Origin: Sapria himalayana
Taxonomy: Eukaryota > Streptophyta > Magnoliopsida > Malpighiales > Rafflesiaceae
Assembly (NCBI GenBank): GCA_029783825.1
Contig: JAREIK010001468.1
Coordinates: 1,612,001 to 1,676,000 of the forward strand
Reading direction: 5' to 3'
Length of the DNA: 64,000 nucleotides
Part shown: positions 1 to 14,577 of the stretch, one piece after another
Layout of the letters: each line of letters opens with the position of its first letter
How positions within the stretch are numbered: the stretch's first letter is position 1
The notes under the pieces: generated by a model
Seen by the model: the letters and a program-made list of their open reading frames with translations, nothing else
Database searches by the model: none
What the model was told of the DNA's origin: nothing
Made by a program: the position numbers and the translations under genes

Positions 1-101
1 GGGTCCAAAGCGCCTGCTCGCTATCCTTCTCTCCCTCATTCGGAGCACGGAGACGAGTGGGATGCACAAAATTGTGCTGTTATAACGGTGCGAAGCATCA
101 A

Positions 102-3100
102 ATGGCGAGATTAATGGCGGCGATGCTGCTGTTGTATCAGAATATGAGTTTCTGCTGCACTCTCAATACCGAAGGTACGTTTTCTGCCCATGGAAGATAG
201 AGAAAGAGAAAGCTCTGTGGCGTGATAGAATTACCCTCCCACAGGTATGGCATTGTTGAAGTTTCGCGAAAGAGTGGACGCCGACCCATTTGGAGTTCTA
301 TCTGATTGGAATCAAAAAGGAGACACCACTCCATGTTCGTGGTTCGGGGTTGAATGCTACGATGACAGAGTCGTGGTCTTGTGAGTGATTCAAACGTCAC
401 ATTTTCTTTTTTTTTTTTTGCGCCTGTGCTAGTCTATTCCAGCACTATATTGCCGTTTATTCCAGCTCGCAATTCGAATAAGCTTCTTGTTGCTGCATCA
501 TAATTAGCTTTATTGTCGTCAGCAATGCGGTATTGGTATTGCCCTAAAGTAACATTTCATCACCATCTGTCGTTCTTCTAGCTGAAACAGAGTCTCATCG
601 AGTAGGAGCTTCTTGATAAACCTCTCAAATGTCTACTCGTGCAATTCTTCTTTAACCACGTGTTCTGAGCTCACGTAATTGCCTTTCGTATCTGGGTTCC
701 CAAAATTGAAGTCGTTTTCGTTGAGCGCGCAGGTATCTGAGAGATCTCTCCCTCAAAGGAACATTGCCTCCAGAAATTGGGATTTTAACAAATCTGAAGT
801 CTCTGTAAGTTAATTCATGGGCATCCATTTCAATTATACGAGCAATTCTGCCTGGTAACGGTGGGTTTTGCGTACGATGAACAGAATTCTACGCAATAAT
901 TCGTTTCATGGAAGAATACCCAAAGAGATCGGAGAATTGAAGGAGCTAGAGGTGCTGGACTTGGGTTATAACAATTTCAGTGGGCCATTCCCATTTGAAC
1001 TTCTTACTAGTATGTCGCTAACCACTGTGTAAGTTTTTCTCTTCGCGTTATTTCTTCACCTCTGGCTCTTGTTTCTGCTCCACGCTTGGTCCCCTTATCT
1101 TCTGCTCCTCATCTCTTCTCAGCTTGATTCACCATAATGAGCTATTGGAAGCAAGTTCTCCCGAACTATCGCAGCTTGTTTTGTTTTCTGACTCTGAGGT
1201 GCATGCAGACGACCAGCCAGAATATTTATGTGGCAGCCGATGTAATTCCTGGTGAATGCTCTTATTGCAGCATATGTGTAATTGGGTTTGAAGGATTTTT
1301 TATTTTGTTAGTGTTCAATTGTTCATGCATTTGGAATAATGAATGTTCTTCATGAAGTATGGCGAGAGATTACATTGTGTTAGAAAAAATATTTAATTTT
1401 TTGATTTTGTGAATAAGCATCATTAAAAGAAAAAATAAAATCAAAATTAAATTTTCAAAAAAAAAAAAAACTTATATATAGAAGATTAATGAGACAATTA
1501 GAGATAAATAAAATACATGAAAGTAGAGATAAATTAAATTTAGCCATGATTGCTATATTACTTGAAGATTAGAAAAATATTGTTTTTGGCCAACTATGGA
1601 GGCATCTTGAATATTCTCTTTAAATAAGGATCATATTGGGATAGCTATCTGAAGAACCCTAGATGGATTTAATAGTAGACATCTTCCTCAACTAACAATT
1701 ATGTGAAGATTCTAATTTTCGTGCGTCTTCACCATGTCACCAGGCAAGGAAGACATTGTGATATGCTAAGTTATATTTGAAAAATATTTTCTCACTATAA
1801 AAGTATAGTCTTTTTAAATTTATTTTATATGGTAAATCAGTAATACAAATACTTTTATAATATTTTATTAATACTAATATTTTGAGAATAATATAACTTT
1901 CTCTGTAATTATAATTGAATGACTCACTAATTTATAATTTCTGATAATATTTGATTCACAAGTCACAATGTAAGCATTACTAATTATATTATATTGAGAT
2001 TATGATAAAATTATATTTACATCCATTATTCAATAAGCTTAATAATGTAAGTATAAAGTCGTGATATTATAAAGGTTTGATTAATTTAGAAAAATGATTA
2101 TTTGGGATCAATAAGTAGCTCATGTCTTCCCCCATTTTTTCAAATTTATATCGAGTTAAATAGTTGGGATCAATAGTTTGTTATCAATAATATGAGTCTC
2201 CTAGAGTATTTTATTTGAAATTGGGATTAAAAATATTTATTAAGTTAATTAATTTAAAATTTGTAATTTTTCATATGAAAATTTTATTGATATATATATA
2301 ATTAAATAAATAAATTTTCATATGCAATTTCAAATGAGTTAATTGTATCTAAAAAACTTATAAAAAACTTATTAAGTTGATGGGATTCATGGAGAAGCGT
2401 AGTGTAGATTGGCAACATTTTGACTCAAATGCTAGGAGGCCATTAGACATCAATGGCATAAGATGATGCATTATCAAGGTGCATGATGTGATGTATTTTA
2501 TATTGAGATGTCCAATTAATCAAAATTTAATTCATTAAATTTGGTAGTGTTGCAATTTTTATATTCTTGTTGTCAGAATAAAAAATTGTTATAATTTTAG
2601 TTTATATTTTATTTATTTTATGATTTATTATTTTGTGTTTCGGGGCTTTCTCTCTTGTCACCATGCTGGCATGACTTGGTTTTTAGGATAGATTCTTTCA
2701 TGCCTGGCATGACCTGTTTGACACTTTTATCCTTGCTGAATATAATGAGGTACATTATGGTCAAGGGTGGAGTTCATGCACTGTGTGAGTGAACTCTCAC
2801 ACATCAAATGCAATTTTGATGTGCAATGGTTGATTGTTGTCCACCCTGGGTGGAGTGTTGGGCAGAATGGATGTAATGAGGTGCAACTAGAGTGTAGTAT
2901 TTGTGGTTATTTGATGCATTCCAACTTGTAATGCACATTTTAGTTGCATATTATGAAAATTAAAATTTGATAATTACTTTATTGAAGCTCTGAAATAGCA
3001 ATTACTTTTAGTAGATTATGAGCTTAGACGTAGTTTTTTAGTCAAATGATGATAGACTATTGGACAAATGTAACACCCAGTGATAAAATGAAAGATAAAT

Positions 3101-6100
3101 ATTTATTGACCAATTCTCGACTATTGATTGTGATAATATCTTATAAGAGGTGATGATATACTCATCTCATAAGACACATTTGTTTTATAATTTTATGGAC
3201 ATTGGCTAAATGCGGTTAAAAAGTTTGGGTAGCTACATATTTTTTATAATTTTTTTCTAGTAGGAGTTGATATAATAGAGCGAGTGAGACAAATGAAGTG
3301 ACTTCTTGAGGTGTCTTTGTTATTATATTCAATTATTATATTTTTATTTTTATTTATTTTTACCTGAGTCTCTAGTTAATAGAGGATATTTTTTTATTTA
3401 TATTTGAGCTTGTTAATTTTCTTTTGATAAAATTTTTGAGGAGTTATCATTTGTACCACTAAGTACATATCATGTTGATTTTAGTGATATTGGAATTTTG
3501 GGGAAGTGGCCAGTGGTTGAAAATGGATTTTAGTTATATTTTAGTGATAATTTTTAGTTTGTTAATCCTCGAGTTTGGATGACTAGAGGTTGAAAATGGG
3601 TCGTGGGGCTTTGGCATGGTCAGTGGCATGTCACTAGCATGACCCAAAACAACATGGGGCAAGACTCAATATGATCATACTTGTGCTTGGAATAACTGTG
3701 GGATGGCATGTGACAAGTGGCAAGTGGGCTGGGCGGCCTGGGCATAGCTTGAGGCATGGCCTCTGATTGAGTTGTGATTGGCTGGTATGCCATGGACCAG
3801 AATCATGCTTAGACCTGGGTCATGTCGGCTTGAGGCACTGTTCATGTTGTACTGGCCAGGGGGTGCTGGGCCTCGTGTTGAGCTAGGCACGACCCTTTTA
3901 GGCATAGTCTAGCATCATAGTGGGCTACCTGCCTTGAAACTTGGACTGAGTTTTTGGCACGATTTAATAGCACCGTTCCTGACATTCTCATTTTTTAAAA
4001 TATTTTTTATTTAAAACAAAGCCCGCCTACTTGGGCAAATGATCTAATGGCTATATGGTTTTTGTCCTATTTAATTATTAAAAAAATTTCAAAAAATAAA
4101 GAAAAATATTTCTAATTTTTTTTATTTATATCATGTTTCGCTCTCTTTTTTCTCAACTCAATCTCACACTCTCACTCTTATCTATATATTTCAATTCTCT
4201 CGCTTTCTCTCTCTCATCTTGTCACACACTCTTAATCTTGTTATTTTTCTCTCATCTTTTCTCTCTCTCTCTCGTCTTGTCACTCTCTCTTCTTAGTTTT
4301 GATTTTTCTTTGACTTTGCTCGGGTGTGGACATTGTATTGTGGTGCGGCTTTGGTAGAAAAATTAAGTGCGGTGTGGTGCAGTATTTGTGCGGGCTTTGG
4401 TTTTTTTCAATCATATTTATATTCTATAAACGAATATTATTTGTAAAATTATATTTTATTTTTTATTAATATCAAATAATTTTTAATTTAGATGTTAGAA
4501 TTTAAAATATAATTAATAAACTAAAAAAAATTTAAATGACAAATAGTGAATTTAATTATACTGAGATTAATATTAACGTAGATGTAGATAATATTAATTT
4601 TGATAATTCTATGAAAAGGTTTAAGGTTGAAATTATATTTTTTTATGATCTCATTCAAACTCAAATATTTAAAGAATAAAAATTTAGAAGAATATATGTA
4701 GTTTTGGCTTAAATTAATATATTACCAAATAAACATGCTAGGAGTGTCGATAAAGAATTGGCACAATGCTAGTATTGTATAAAAATATTTACTTGTAGGA
4801 GTGCGTGTGAGATTGAGCACTTGAAGTGGTATATCGATCATTGCATCAAAAAATATGATGCATTAGATCGTAGACAACTCTACTGAGCGGTGGGTGTTTG
4901 AGATTGGATCCAGTTTTTAGTTTCTATATTGATCTTTTTCATATATTGTAACATGTTAGAGAGTGAATGTATGATCAAATTGATTATAATAATGGGTCTT
5001 CTGATTATATTTTCAGAGAATTTAAGAGTATTCAGTATCATACAAATTTATTTTTAGTTATTATATCGTATGATTTCTAGGTTTACATGTAGGAATAACA
5101 TATTAAAATATTAGAAATTAGAAAAATAAAAAATAACTAATAAATTTAAAAAATACAGTGGTGTGGTGTCCATTATATTTGATATCTGAATTAATCGTAA
5201 TGATGTATCTTTGCATGCCTCATTACTTGTCATGTAGATTCTAAATAGATACTAAATAAAAAAAATTAAATTTTATTATTTGTGTTAATAAATTAATTTT
5301 TTTGTGATTTATGTAAAATAAATATATAATATAAAGTTGTAACTCATAAAGTATAACTTAAATTTTGAAATTTCTAAAAAAAAAAATTTAATCATTAAAC
5401 TGCAATTTAGCAAATGGTGGGGCCTGAGTGGGAGTCGAGTTCAAGTCAATCTTGGAGTAGTCAATAGACTTGTCAAATGGGCCGGGCCGAGCCGCGCCAG
5501 CTCAACCTAGTTTTTTGGTGGCCCAATTGAGCTACCACGCTGTGCTCATCACAGCCTGATACAAAAACCGTGCTAGGCATGACATGGCGTGGGAACTGTT
5601 GGCACAACACGATCTGGCATGTCCCGGCACGGCAAGACTTGCTGGCCCAACTCATTACTGGTTTGTGTCGAGTCGTGCCTAGACTTGCTTGGTCGGGTAA
5701 TGTTGTACCAGATTTTTCTAGCTAGATTTAAAAAAAAAATCTGACCGAGTCCAAATGCCGGTTTACCGTGTCATTGGGATAGGCACATGGGCCGTGCCTG
5801 GCCCATGCATGGCTAAACCAAGCTGGGCCCCAGGTTGTGCCTGGGCTGCCCAGCCAATTTAACACCTATCTTGGAGTTGGGAGTCCAAGCTAGGTTGACA
5901 TATTCGGGCCCGAACCAGACTAACTCGGCCCAACATGGTTTGCCACGACCCAGCCTGAATTTGGCCAGACTCATGCTCGATGGGCTGTGCTGGGACTTCC
6001 ATTATTGAGTCATTCCATGCCAGCCAAGGCGCAACTGCCGAACCATGTCACCAAAACATGTGACATGACTTGACTTGTAAAATTTTGACCCAAGTTAAGG

Positions 6101-6832
6101 TTTGGGTTTAAAACCTTGGTTGGCAAAAGCTTGCTCGGATTGAAGAAGATAATATAAAATAATAATATAAACCCTAATTTTTATAGATAATTCAATTTAT
6201 TCTCATTTTCCTTGATGATATTTTGAAGTATTTTCAAATAAGAAGAAATATTTTATATTTGTCTATTTTGATGCTCAAAATATTGAATCAATGAATGTTT
6301 ATATCATTGCATTATTGATATAATTGAGAATAATGAAAGAAGATAGATATTTTATTATTTATCTCTAGTAGACATTAAATCTAAAATATCACATGATAAT
6401 TATAATCTGTCTCTGTATTGTATGAGTATTAGATGTCTGAATTTTAATAATAATTTATTTCTTATTTTTTCATGAGAAAAGATTACCTGTAATAAAAATA
6501 GAAAAATATATAATAAATAGTATTTTTGTGTAAGCGAGTGTTCCAACTATATCGTTCCATTTTTGTTATAATTGAGAATAATGAGAGGAGAGATAATTGT
6601 TAGTTGTCTTTAATTAGATAATAAATCTAAAATATCTCATAAATAATTATTATTTGTCTCTCTATTAGATGATTAAATCTTAATAATAATTTGTTTCTTA
6701 TTTTTTTATGAGAGATTATTTGCAAGAAAAATAAAAATAAATATATAATATATAAATTTTTTTGTGTAAGCTAGTGCTCCAGTTGGAATATATGTATACT
6801 GATTCACTACAAATCTTGAAATAATTATTTGT

Positions 6833-6871
<39 letters not shown>

Positions 6872-9562
6872 TCTTTAAATTCTTCATGAGAACAATTATT
6901 TGCATGTTGAACTCTATGACGAAAACTCATGGGTTCAAAATTTTTTTGTTCATGAACATTTGTAGTTAGATGGTATAATTACTTTTAGATTCAATACATG
7001 TATAAATAATAATTATATGTAAGATATTTTTATATATGTCATGAATTTTTATTTTTTCAAAACTTAAATTTCTAAATTTTTACACACTAGCTTGGGGTAT
7101 TTTATTTGTTTGTTACACTCTAACTTTCACTTATGTATATGTGCTTTCTTTTAATATGGACATGAGAATCTAACATATGGGTAGCTTCAATTTAATTATA
7201 TAAAAGCATTTTTTTCTACATTCATACTAGTTATGTGCTTTTTTAGGTTTAATAGGAGCATCTAATTGTCCTCACAACTTTTATCTAAAAAGAGAAATGT
7301 TATAAGTTATTTTAGATATTCATTTAGCTACATTTTTTAATGAAAACATAATCTCCTAATTATCAAAGTTTTTGTTTTTATTTTTTTCATAAATTTACTT
7401 AGTTAAGTGTTGGTAATCCAAAAAAAAAATCATCAATGATTTTTTTGGATTGTTTTTGATTTAATATGGATAGGTTTATTTTAATTAAGTTCAATTTAGC
7501 TATAAAACATAACAATTTTATTCATGCCACCAAATTCCATGGTGAGAAAGAGACCCACGTTGATTAATTCACCTAGATTTATAGACTTATTTGAAGCAAC
7601 ATTGAAAATGAGCGAATGATTTTTATAATAATGAAATTGATAGTTACCTTTTATTAACTTTGGGTTTTAAAGATCAAATAGTAGCAAATAGTTTCTATGT
7701 TGCCTTTGGAGTTCTTATTGGATGCGTACAACAAACTCCGCCATATAGTTTTAAAAGGCACAAGGCGTACCTGATGCGTGAGCTTTTTTGAAAGTGAAAT
7801 ATAATTTTGGATGCACATAAATTTTTATTAAATATGATTTTATTAATAAAAAAAATAAATATTCCTAATATTTAAATATATTTTGATGAAAAAATTGAAT
7901 GACATTATATAAATTTCAATATATTATTATAAATTCTGAGAATAAATATATTTTTAAAAAAATTTATTGCATATAAGGCACGTCTCTTCAGTAAGGCACG
8001 TGCCTTGGAAGGCGATGTAATATAGCTAGGGAGTGGTTGTGCCTTGAGCCTAGGCATGCCTTTCACAACCATGCTCCCTCAATCCCCCATTATCACTCAC
8101 ATAGTAGATGTGTACTATAAATTTTAATGCTGGTCAACCATCTCAGTAGTGATTGTGATATAACACATTTAATTTTAGAGTTCTTATGCGATCTATTATA
8201 TTAGTGATGGTTTAAACGTATCTGCCAACAATGCACACTTGTATAGATAGGAAGAAAAAAAAATAGAAATACATAAGCATCAACATGTTTTCTTCAACAC
8301 GGTGAAAAAGTTATATGCACACTTATTCACAACAATGCATGATTTTTTTAACTAATATTCCTCAAAATTAAAATTTATTTTTTCTTAAGCATCGATGAAA
8401 AGGAATTTCGTCAGTGAAGATTTTGTACCTTCGAAAACTCATTGAGTGTGGGGTTCTCCCTCTATAATTAAAAAAAAATTCATTAATTAAAATCATGTCG
8501 TATAATATTTGATGACCATTAGAAATCAAAATCAATCCATTATATCTATTGTGAGTCAGTATTTTATTATTACAACGTGGCAATGCTACTTCTACTATTG
8601 AAATTTGCATGCTAATATTGTTTCTAGTTCTTCCATAGGGTGCATTGTCACTCACACATGCAAATGCTTCCACTCCTTGGTTGGAGATTGCACTATTATA
8701 CTATGTCGAACACATAAATTGAATGCTTTCAAATAATGCAACAATAAATAAAATATTAGAAAATAAATTAAATTTCCTCATATAAATTATAAAATTCCGA
8801 TGAGAGGAAATAATATAAGATAATAAAACATTCAAGTGAGACAATTGGGAGACTCATTCGAAGATGAATCCTTAATTTAGAATTTATGTTTTGCAGAAGA
8901 ACATGTCAGTGTGCATGATTATTTTCTCCACATTGAAAGAGAAAAATATAATTATTAGCATGAGCTATCAACTTTTTTTTTTCTAGGAGAGATGATGAGT
9001 AGAAAATACATACTTTTTCTTTTGGATAAATAATTGAAAAGATAAGTTATCTAAAAGAATAAAAAATGGTTTGATCTAACAATTTATGGTTTTAATTGCA
9101 TAATTAAAGTAAATATGTGGGCATACTTTTGTTTAATAGAAGTGTCATAATTATCTCAATTAAATATTTATTCTTTTTTTTAGCCACCATATTCTTAGAG
9201 AGATGGAGTGCTCTGATGCAGAACACCTAGTGGATCATCCCCTATCTTCTTTCTCTTTATTTCTAAGAACTAAAGGAGAAGCTAAAATAACTATATTATA
9301 TGTGTACAAAAGAGTATTCATCTGTCTACTTTTTATTATGAAAATATAAATTAGTATTTGATAATTTTCAATCTTTATAATGCCCATATCAAATCATTCA
9401 AACTTTGTTCTTTATAGTTTGAGATTATCATCAACGTTTAATAAAAATGGTAAATTAAATAATCTCAAAAAAGAAGTTAAATATTCAATGATAGTTAAAC
9501 AATAAATGGTATATTTTTAATTTATTTTTTTATAAATTCATGTAGTTCTTTAAGCAGAGCAT

Positions 9563-9605
<43 letters not shown>

Positions 9606-11662
9606 GGTTCATAATTTTATGTTTAATTTTAATTTTTTTATTGAAATTTATATATTTTGATGGAAGTACCCATTCGATCATAATTCTACAATGCATACTG
9701 AGACAACATTTTTTTGAGTTCTTGAGACACAAGGCCTAATTAAGGCTCTAAATTTTTTTTGTGAGCCAGACATAATATTTAATATAAATTTTCACTAAAT
9801 ATTGTCTATAATATAATTTTTATCTATAAATAAAATATAAATAATATTTTTCATTATCAAATGTATTTAAAATTTTAAAATTAAATAATGAAATTTTAAT
9901 AATCAAACATGTAAAGTTACAAGACATGATTATTTGATTCAAAGGGGTGGTTGAGGATTAATATCTTTTGTGGGGAGGTGGGGGCCTAAAGCAAGGCAAG
10001 GTGCTTTTGCCAGGGCGATATCGAGCCTGGGCTCTAGGCATGCCTTTAATATCCATGTCACGAATGAATTATCCTAATTTTGTGTGTGTGTGTGTGTGTG
10101 TGTTCAAATAGTTCTCGCTTTACTATTATGTTTTGTTTACCAACAAGGTTCATTTTTTTGAGATTGATTGCAACTGGAGAAATGGAAACATCGAACCCAT
10201 GTTTCCATTTCTCCAATTTGTGGTGTTTGATTGGCTCTATGTGCATTCGTACGCCTAATGTTCTTGTTTCAACTTTCAACATGATTATTTCACACAGTTT
10301 GCCTCTTTTCTCATGTTCATGGCTTCTTATTTGTTTGGTTTTTTAGGAACACTAATCTTGTCGAAGATGTGACTTACCGTAATCTAATGCAAGTGGGAAA
10401 TTCCTATAATACCCAAAAAATTGATAATGATGAAATACCACATTCACGTTCACCAGATGACCATGTTTTATCACCACCACCTCCATCATCATCATCATCT
10501 CTTAAGTCATTCACATTATCATCATCATCTTCTTCTTCTTCTTCAATGATATCATCATCATCTTCTTCTTCTTCAATGACATCTCCACCATCATCATCAT
10601 CATCTCCAATGGCATCTCCATCATCTCCAATGGCATCTCCATCATCATCATCATCATCATCTCCAATGGCATCTCCATCTTCATCATCATCATCTCCAAT
10701 GGCATCTCCATCTTCATCATCATCATCTCCAATGGCATCTCCATCTTCATCATCATCATCTCCAATGGCATCTCCATCATCATCATCATCTCCAATGGCA
10801 TCATCATCATCTCCATTGACATCTCCATCATCATCTTCATCAACTTCACTTAAGGCAACCCCATCATCTCCTCGTTCACGGTCTCCTAAAGAATCAGTTG
10901 CACCATCGGTATCATCATCTGCTCCATCATCATCTCCGTCAGAATCCACTCCTTATCTTCCTTTTCCTTTTCTGCTGCCACGTAATCAGCGATCTCCAAT
11001 AAACAGCCTCTCAAGTCCAATCGAACCAATAGTTTGCAATTCCGGCTCAAAGACCCATGTTTTTATCATTTTGGGTGTGATTGGGTGCACCCTGTTTCTT
11101 CTGCTATCTGCTGTCCGTCTCATCTTGTTCAGAAGAAGCAAGGTCGTGATCATGAAATCATGGAATCCAGGATTGAACGGAAAGCTGCGCAAAGCATTTG
11201 TCAAAGGTTCGGTCTCTTCCACTCCATTGACTACTTGCTCATGCATCTTGTGCTGTTATCTTTATGCTTCGTGAGAGCAGTGGCCCACTTTAATACCTAC
11301 AGTGCAGTGGCTCTGCTACGGCGCAGGCTTCTGTTATCTTATAGTTGAGAGTCCTGGCTGATCATTTCCTGGCTGGCCACTAATTTATAATGATTAATTA
11401 ATTAGTTTTTATTTTTTATTAAAATTTAAATGTCATATTTTTGTTGAAATTTAGTTTATTAATTTTTTAATGATTTTTTTTTTCGAAAATAATTATTAGG
11501 AAAATGTGGTGCATGAGTTTCTATTTTTTAGAATTATATAAAAACAAACTTTTTTTGTATTTCATTATCAAACAAATAATCAAGATGTTGTAAGAAACTT
11601 TTACAGTCGGCTTGATGGGTTTGAAATAAAAAATAATAATTATGAATATATTAATTTATAAC

Positions 11663-11703
<41 letters not shown>

Positions 11704-14537
11704 TCGTAAACATAAAGTTTTGTAGATATTTAGAAAATACATGCTAAGATTTTAAATGCATACAATTTTTGTTTTTTTTTTAATTTAGAATAAAAGTAAA
11801 ATTATTTGTAGGATATTGCTAGTATAAATTAAATTTTTTTTTTCTCATAGAATTAATATAAGGCTAGATTAAAAAACAATATAATATGTGTGTAGCATAA
11901 TAATTTTACAAATATAATTATTTTGAAATACCAAGTGTAACTTTGAAAAATGAGTTTTTGCAAAAAATAAGTGAGCAAAGAACTTTGCTAAAAGCCATAA
12001 GTATTCACTAATTTCATAAAAATATCATATAAGTGGTATTTTTATATAATGAGCAGAAGAATTAGGATAGTCCACATGTTGGGTTCTTACAATAATAATA
12101 AACTAAAAGAAAAAAAATTGACAATAAATAAGAAATTAAAAATCATAACACTATATCTTTAGAAAAGTATATAAACTCATAATGGATCTCATTTCTTTGT
12201 ATGTCAAAGGCTAGGTCGAATTTGAATAGGAGGCCTTGGCCGGCTGTAAGTATCATGGATTACTAAAAATAAAATAAGAATACTGTTACCTAAAAATACA
12301 ATTTACTGAATAGTAAGAAATGTACGGAAAAAGTAATGAACCTCAACTAAATATTGTTTTTTTTATTCTTTACCTTTTTATTTTTTCATATTCTTAGTTT
12401 TTTCATATTTTTTTGTATTATCTATATATTTTTTATTTTATTTTTATTTTATTTTTTTATATTATTTATTATTTTTTATTTTTTATCTTATTTTTTATTT
12501 TTATTTTTTATTTTTTATTTTTTATTTTATTTTTTATTTTTTATTTTATTTTTTATTTTATTTTTTATTTTATTTTTTATTTTATTTTTAATAATTTTTT
12601 TAAAATTTTTAAAATTTTCTTTTTTAGTTTTTTTATTCTTTAAATTTTATTTTTTTTTATTTTTTTTATTTTTTTATCTCAACATAATTATTGTTATATT
12701 CAATAATTATTGAAAGATTGTCGTTTGATAAAATACTATTTAACAAACAAAAAAAGAAAATAATTCAATGTAAGAATAATTATTTGAAATATAATTATTG
12801 ACTTCTTAATCAATAATAAAGAAATGACATGTAAAAAAAAATGAGATGTAAGTGTATTAGTACATAAAAGTTGGAAAGAGTTTGGTATTCTACTTAAAAT
12901 AAATCTAGAGGTGTTAAATTAGTCATGTCATGTCGAGTCGTGCTAATTGGGTCAGTCATTCTTGGCCAGGCTGATATGTTGGGCTAGTCGAATTGGATGA
13001 GTTATTGTGTCGTGCCTTGCCTAGCCTTCCATGCCAAAAAGATTGGCCCAGTACTGTCTGTGCTGTGTTGCATGCTGGCCCACGACACTTCTAGGCATGG
13101 TTCTTAACTGTGTCATGCCAGGTATGGCTAAACTATCTCGTGCTAGGTATGGCTTATCCTTCTTTAGTGGATGCATGATCGATCATAATTTCTATGTGCC
13201 TCCTAAATGTGGAATATTACACATTTATTGTTGCGCGTAGTGCCAATGTATTATACTAGCAACGTGCACCTGTTCTTCCTCCACAAATCATAGTGTTTAC
13301 ACTCCAGTTGTAATTTTAGTTCTGATTCCACATAAAAAAATATCATGCATGTGATGCCCTTTTGTGACGAGTCAATGAGACTAGACCCATGACCTGAGAG
13401 CCAGCCGTAGTTGGTCCAAGGTCACCTGGCCGGTGGACTGAGTCATCGAGCCAGGCACATGGGTCATATTTGGCTTGGCACGAGGCATGTCCACCACCTT
13501 CTCTGCACGATACGCACTCATTTATGAGCCTGGTGGGCTCCATTTTTGAATTGAGGAACACACAGATTACATCCCAGATTATATTGGAGGTCATGTCTTT
13601 ATGTGATAACAAATATTTTCCTTCAAGTACAATACATTTCAAATTCGAGCTTGATTACACAATCAAGCTCAAATTTCAATTTGCTTTTTCATGGGTGAGG
13701 CATAAAACTATATATCACTTCTACGTAAAAGATAATGTAACATTAATTAATTGTAATAATTTATAATTATTTAACCAATATGATTATGCAAATATTAATT
13801 TTCATAATAACTCACAAATTAAAAATATTTATGTAGGAATAATATTGATTTAACCTATCATCTGAAAAATTATTGTGTTGTAAAAATATTAATCTCTATA
13901 GTTTGGCTCTCGAGCTTTCAGGGGTAATATAGTCTATTGAGCTTTCAGGGGTAATATAGTCTATCGAGCTTTCAGGGGCAATATAGTCTATCTAGCTTTC
14001 AGGGGCAATATAGTCTATCTAGCTTTCAGGGGCAATATAGTCTATCTAGCTTTCAGGGGTAATATAGTCTATTGAGCTTTCAGGGGCAATATAGTCTGAT
14101 CTAGATTTCAGGCGTAATATAGTCTATCTAGATTTCAGGGGTAATATAGTCTATCTAGATTTCAGGGGTAATATAGTCTATCTAGCTTTCAGGGGTAATA
14201 TAGTCTATCTAGCTTTCAGGGGCAATATAGTATATCTAGCTTTCAGGGGCAATATAGTCTATCTAGCTTTCAGGGGCAATATAGTCTATCTAGCTTTCAG
14301 GGGCAATATAGTCTATCTAGCTTTCAGGGGCAATATAGTCTATCTAGCTTCCAGGGGCAATATAGTCTATCTAGCTTTCAGGGGCAATATAGTCTATCTA
14401 GCTTTCAGGGGTAAAACTGTCAATATATTAATCTATTCCAGACTCAATGCTAGATTGGAGGTCTTGCTTTTTTTAAACCAAAATTACACGTTTAGAGTAT
14501 TTAGACTTTAGGGCGTGCTTAAATGTGTTTTGCATGC

Positions 14538-14577
<40 letters not shown>

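Noticed and set aside
9550..9732. Minus-strand open frame with an Ile-Tyr repeat
   Set aside because: The repeat is the (AT)n microsatellite at 9565-9601; the same applies to frames at 25128-25398 and 47132-47350.
10404..10949. Minus-strand open frame of about 180 codons, very rich in Asp and Gly, and a Met-rich one in another frame
   Set aside because: It is the complement of the TCA/TCT repeat in receptor exon 6; the plus strand has matching splice sites and flanking conserved exons.
12354..12713. 119-codon Phe/Leu/Ile-rich frame resembling a membrane protein
   Set aside because: It is purely a product of the TTTTTATTTTA low-complexity tract.
13911..14412. Possible CRISPR array
   Set aside because: The 27-bp unit is repeated with no unique spacers and lies in a plant intron.
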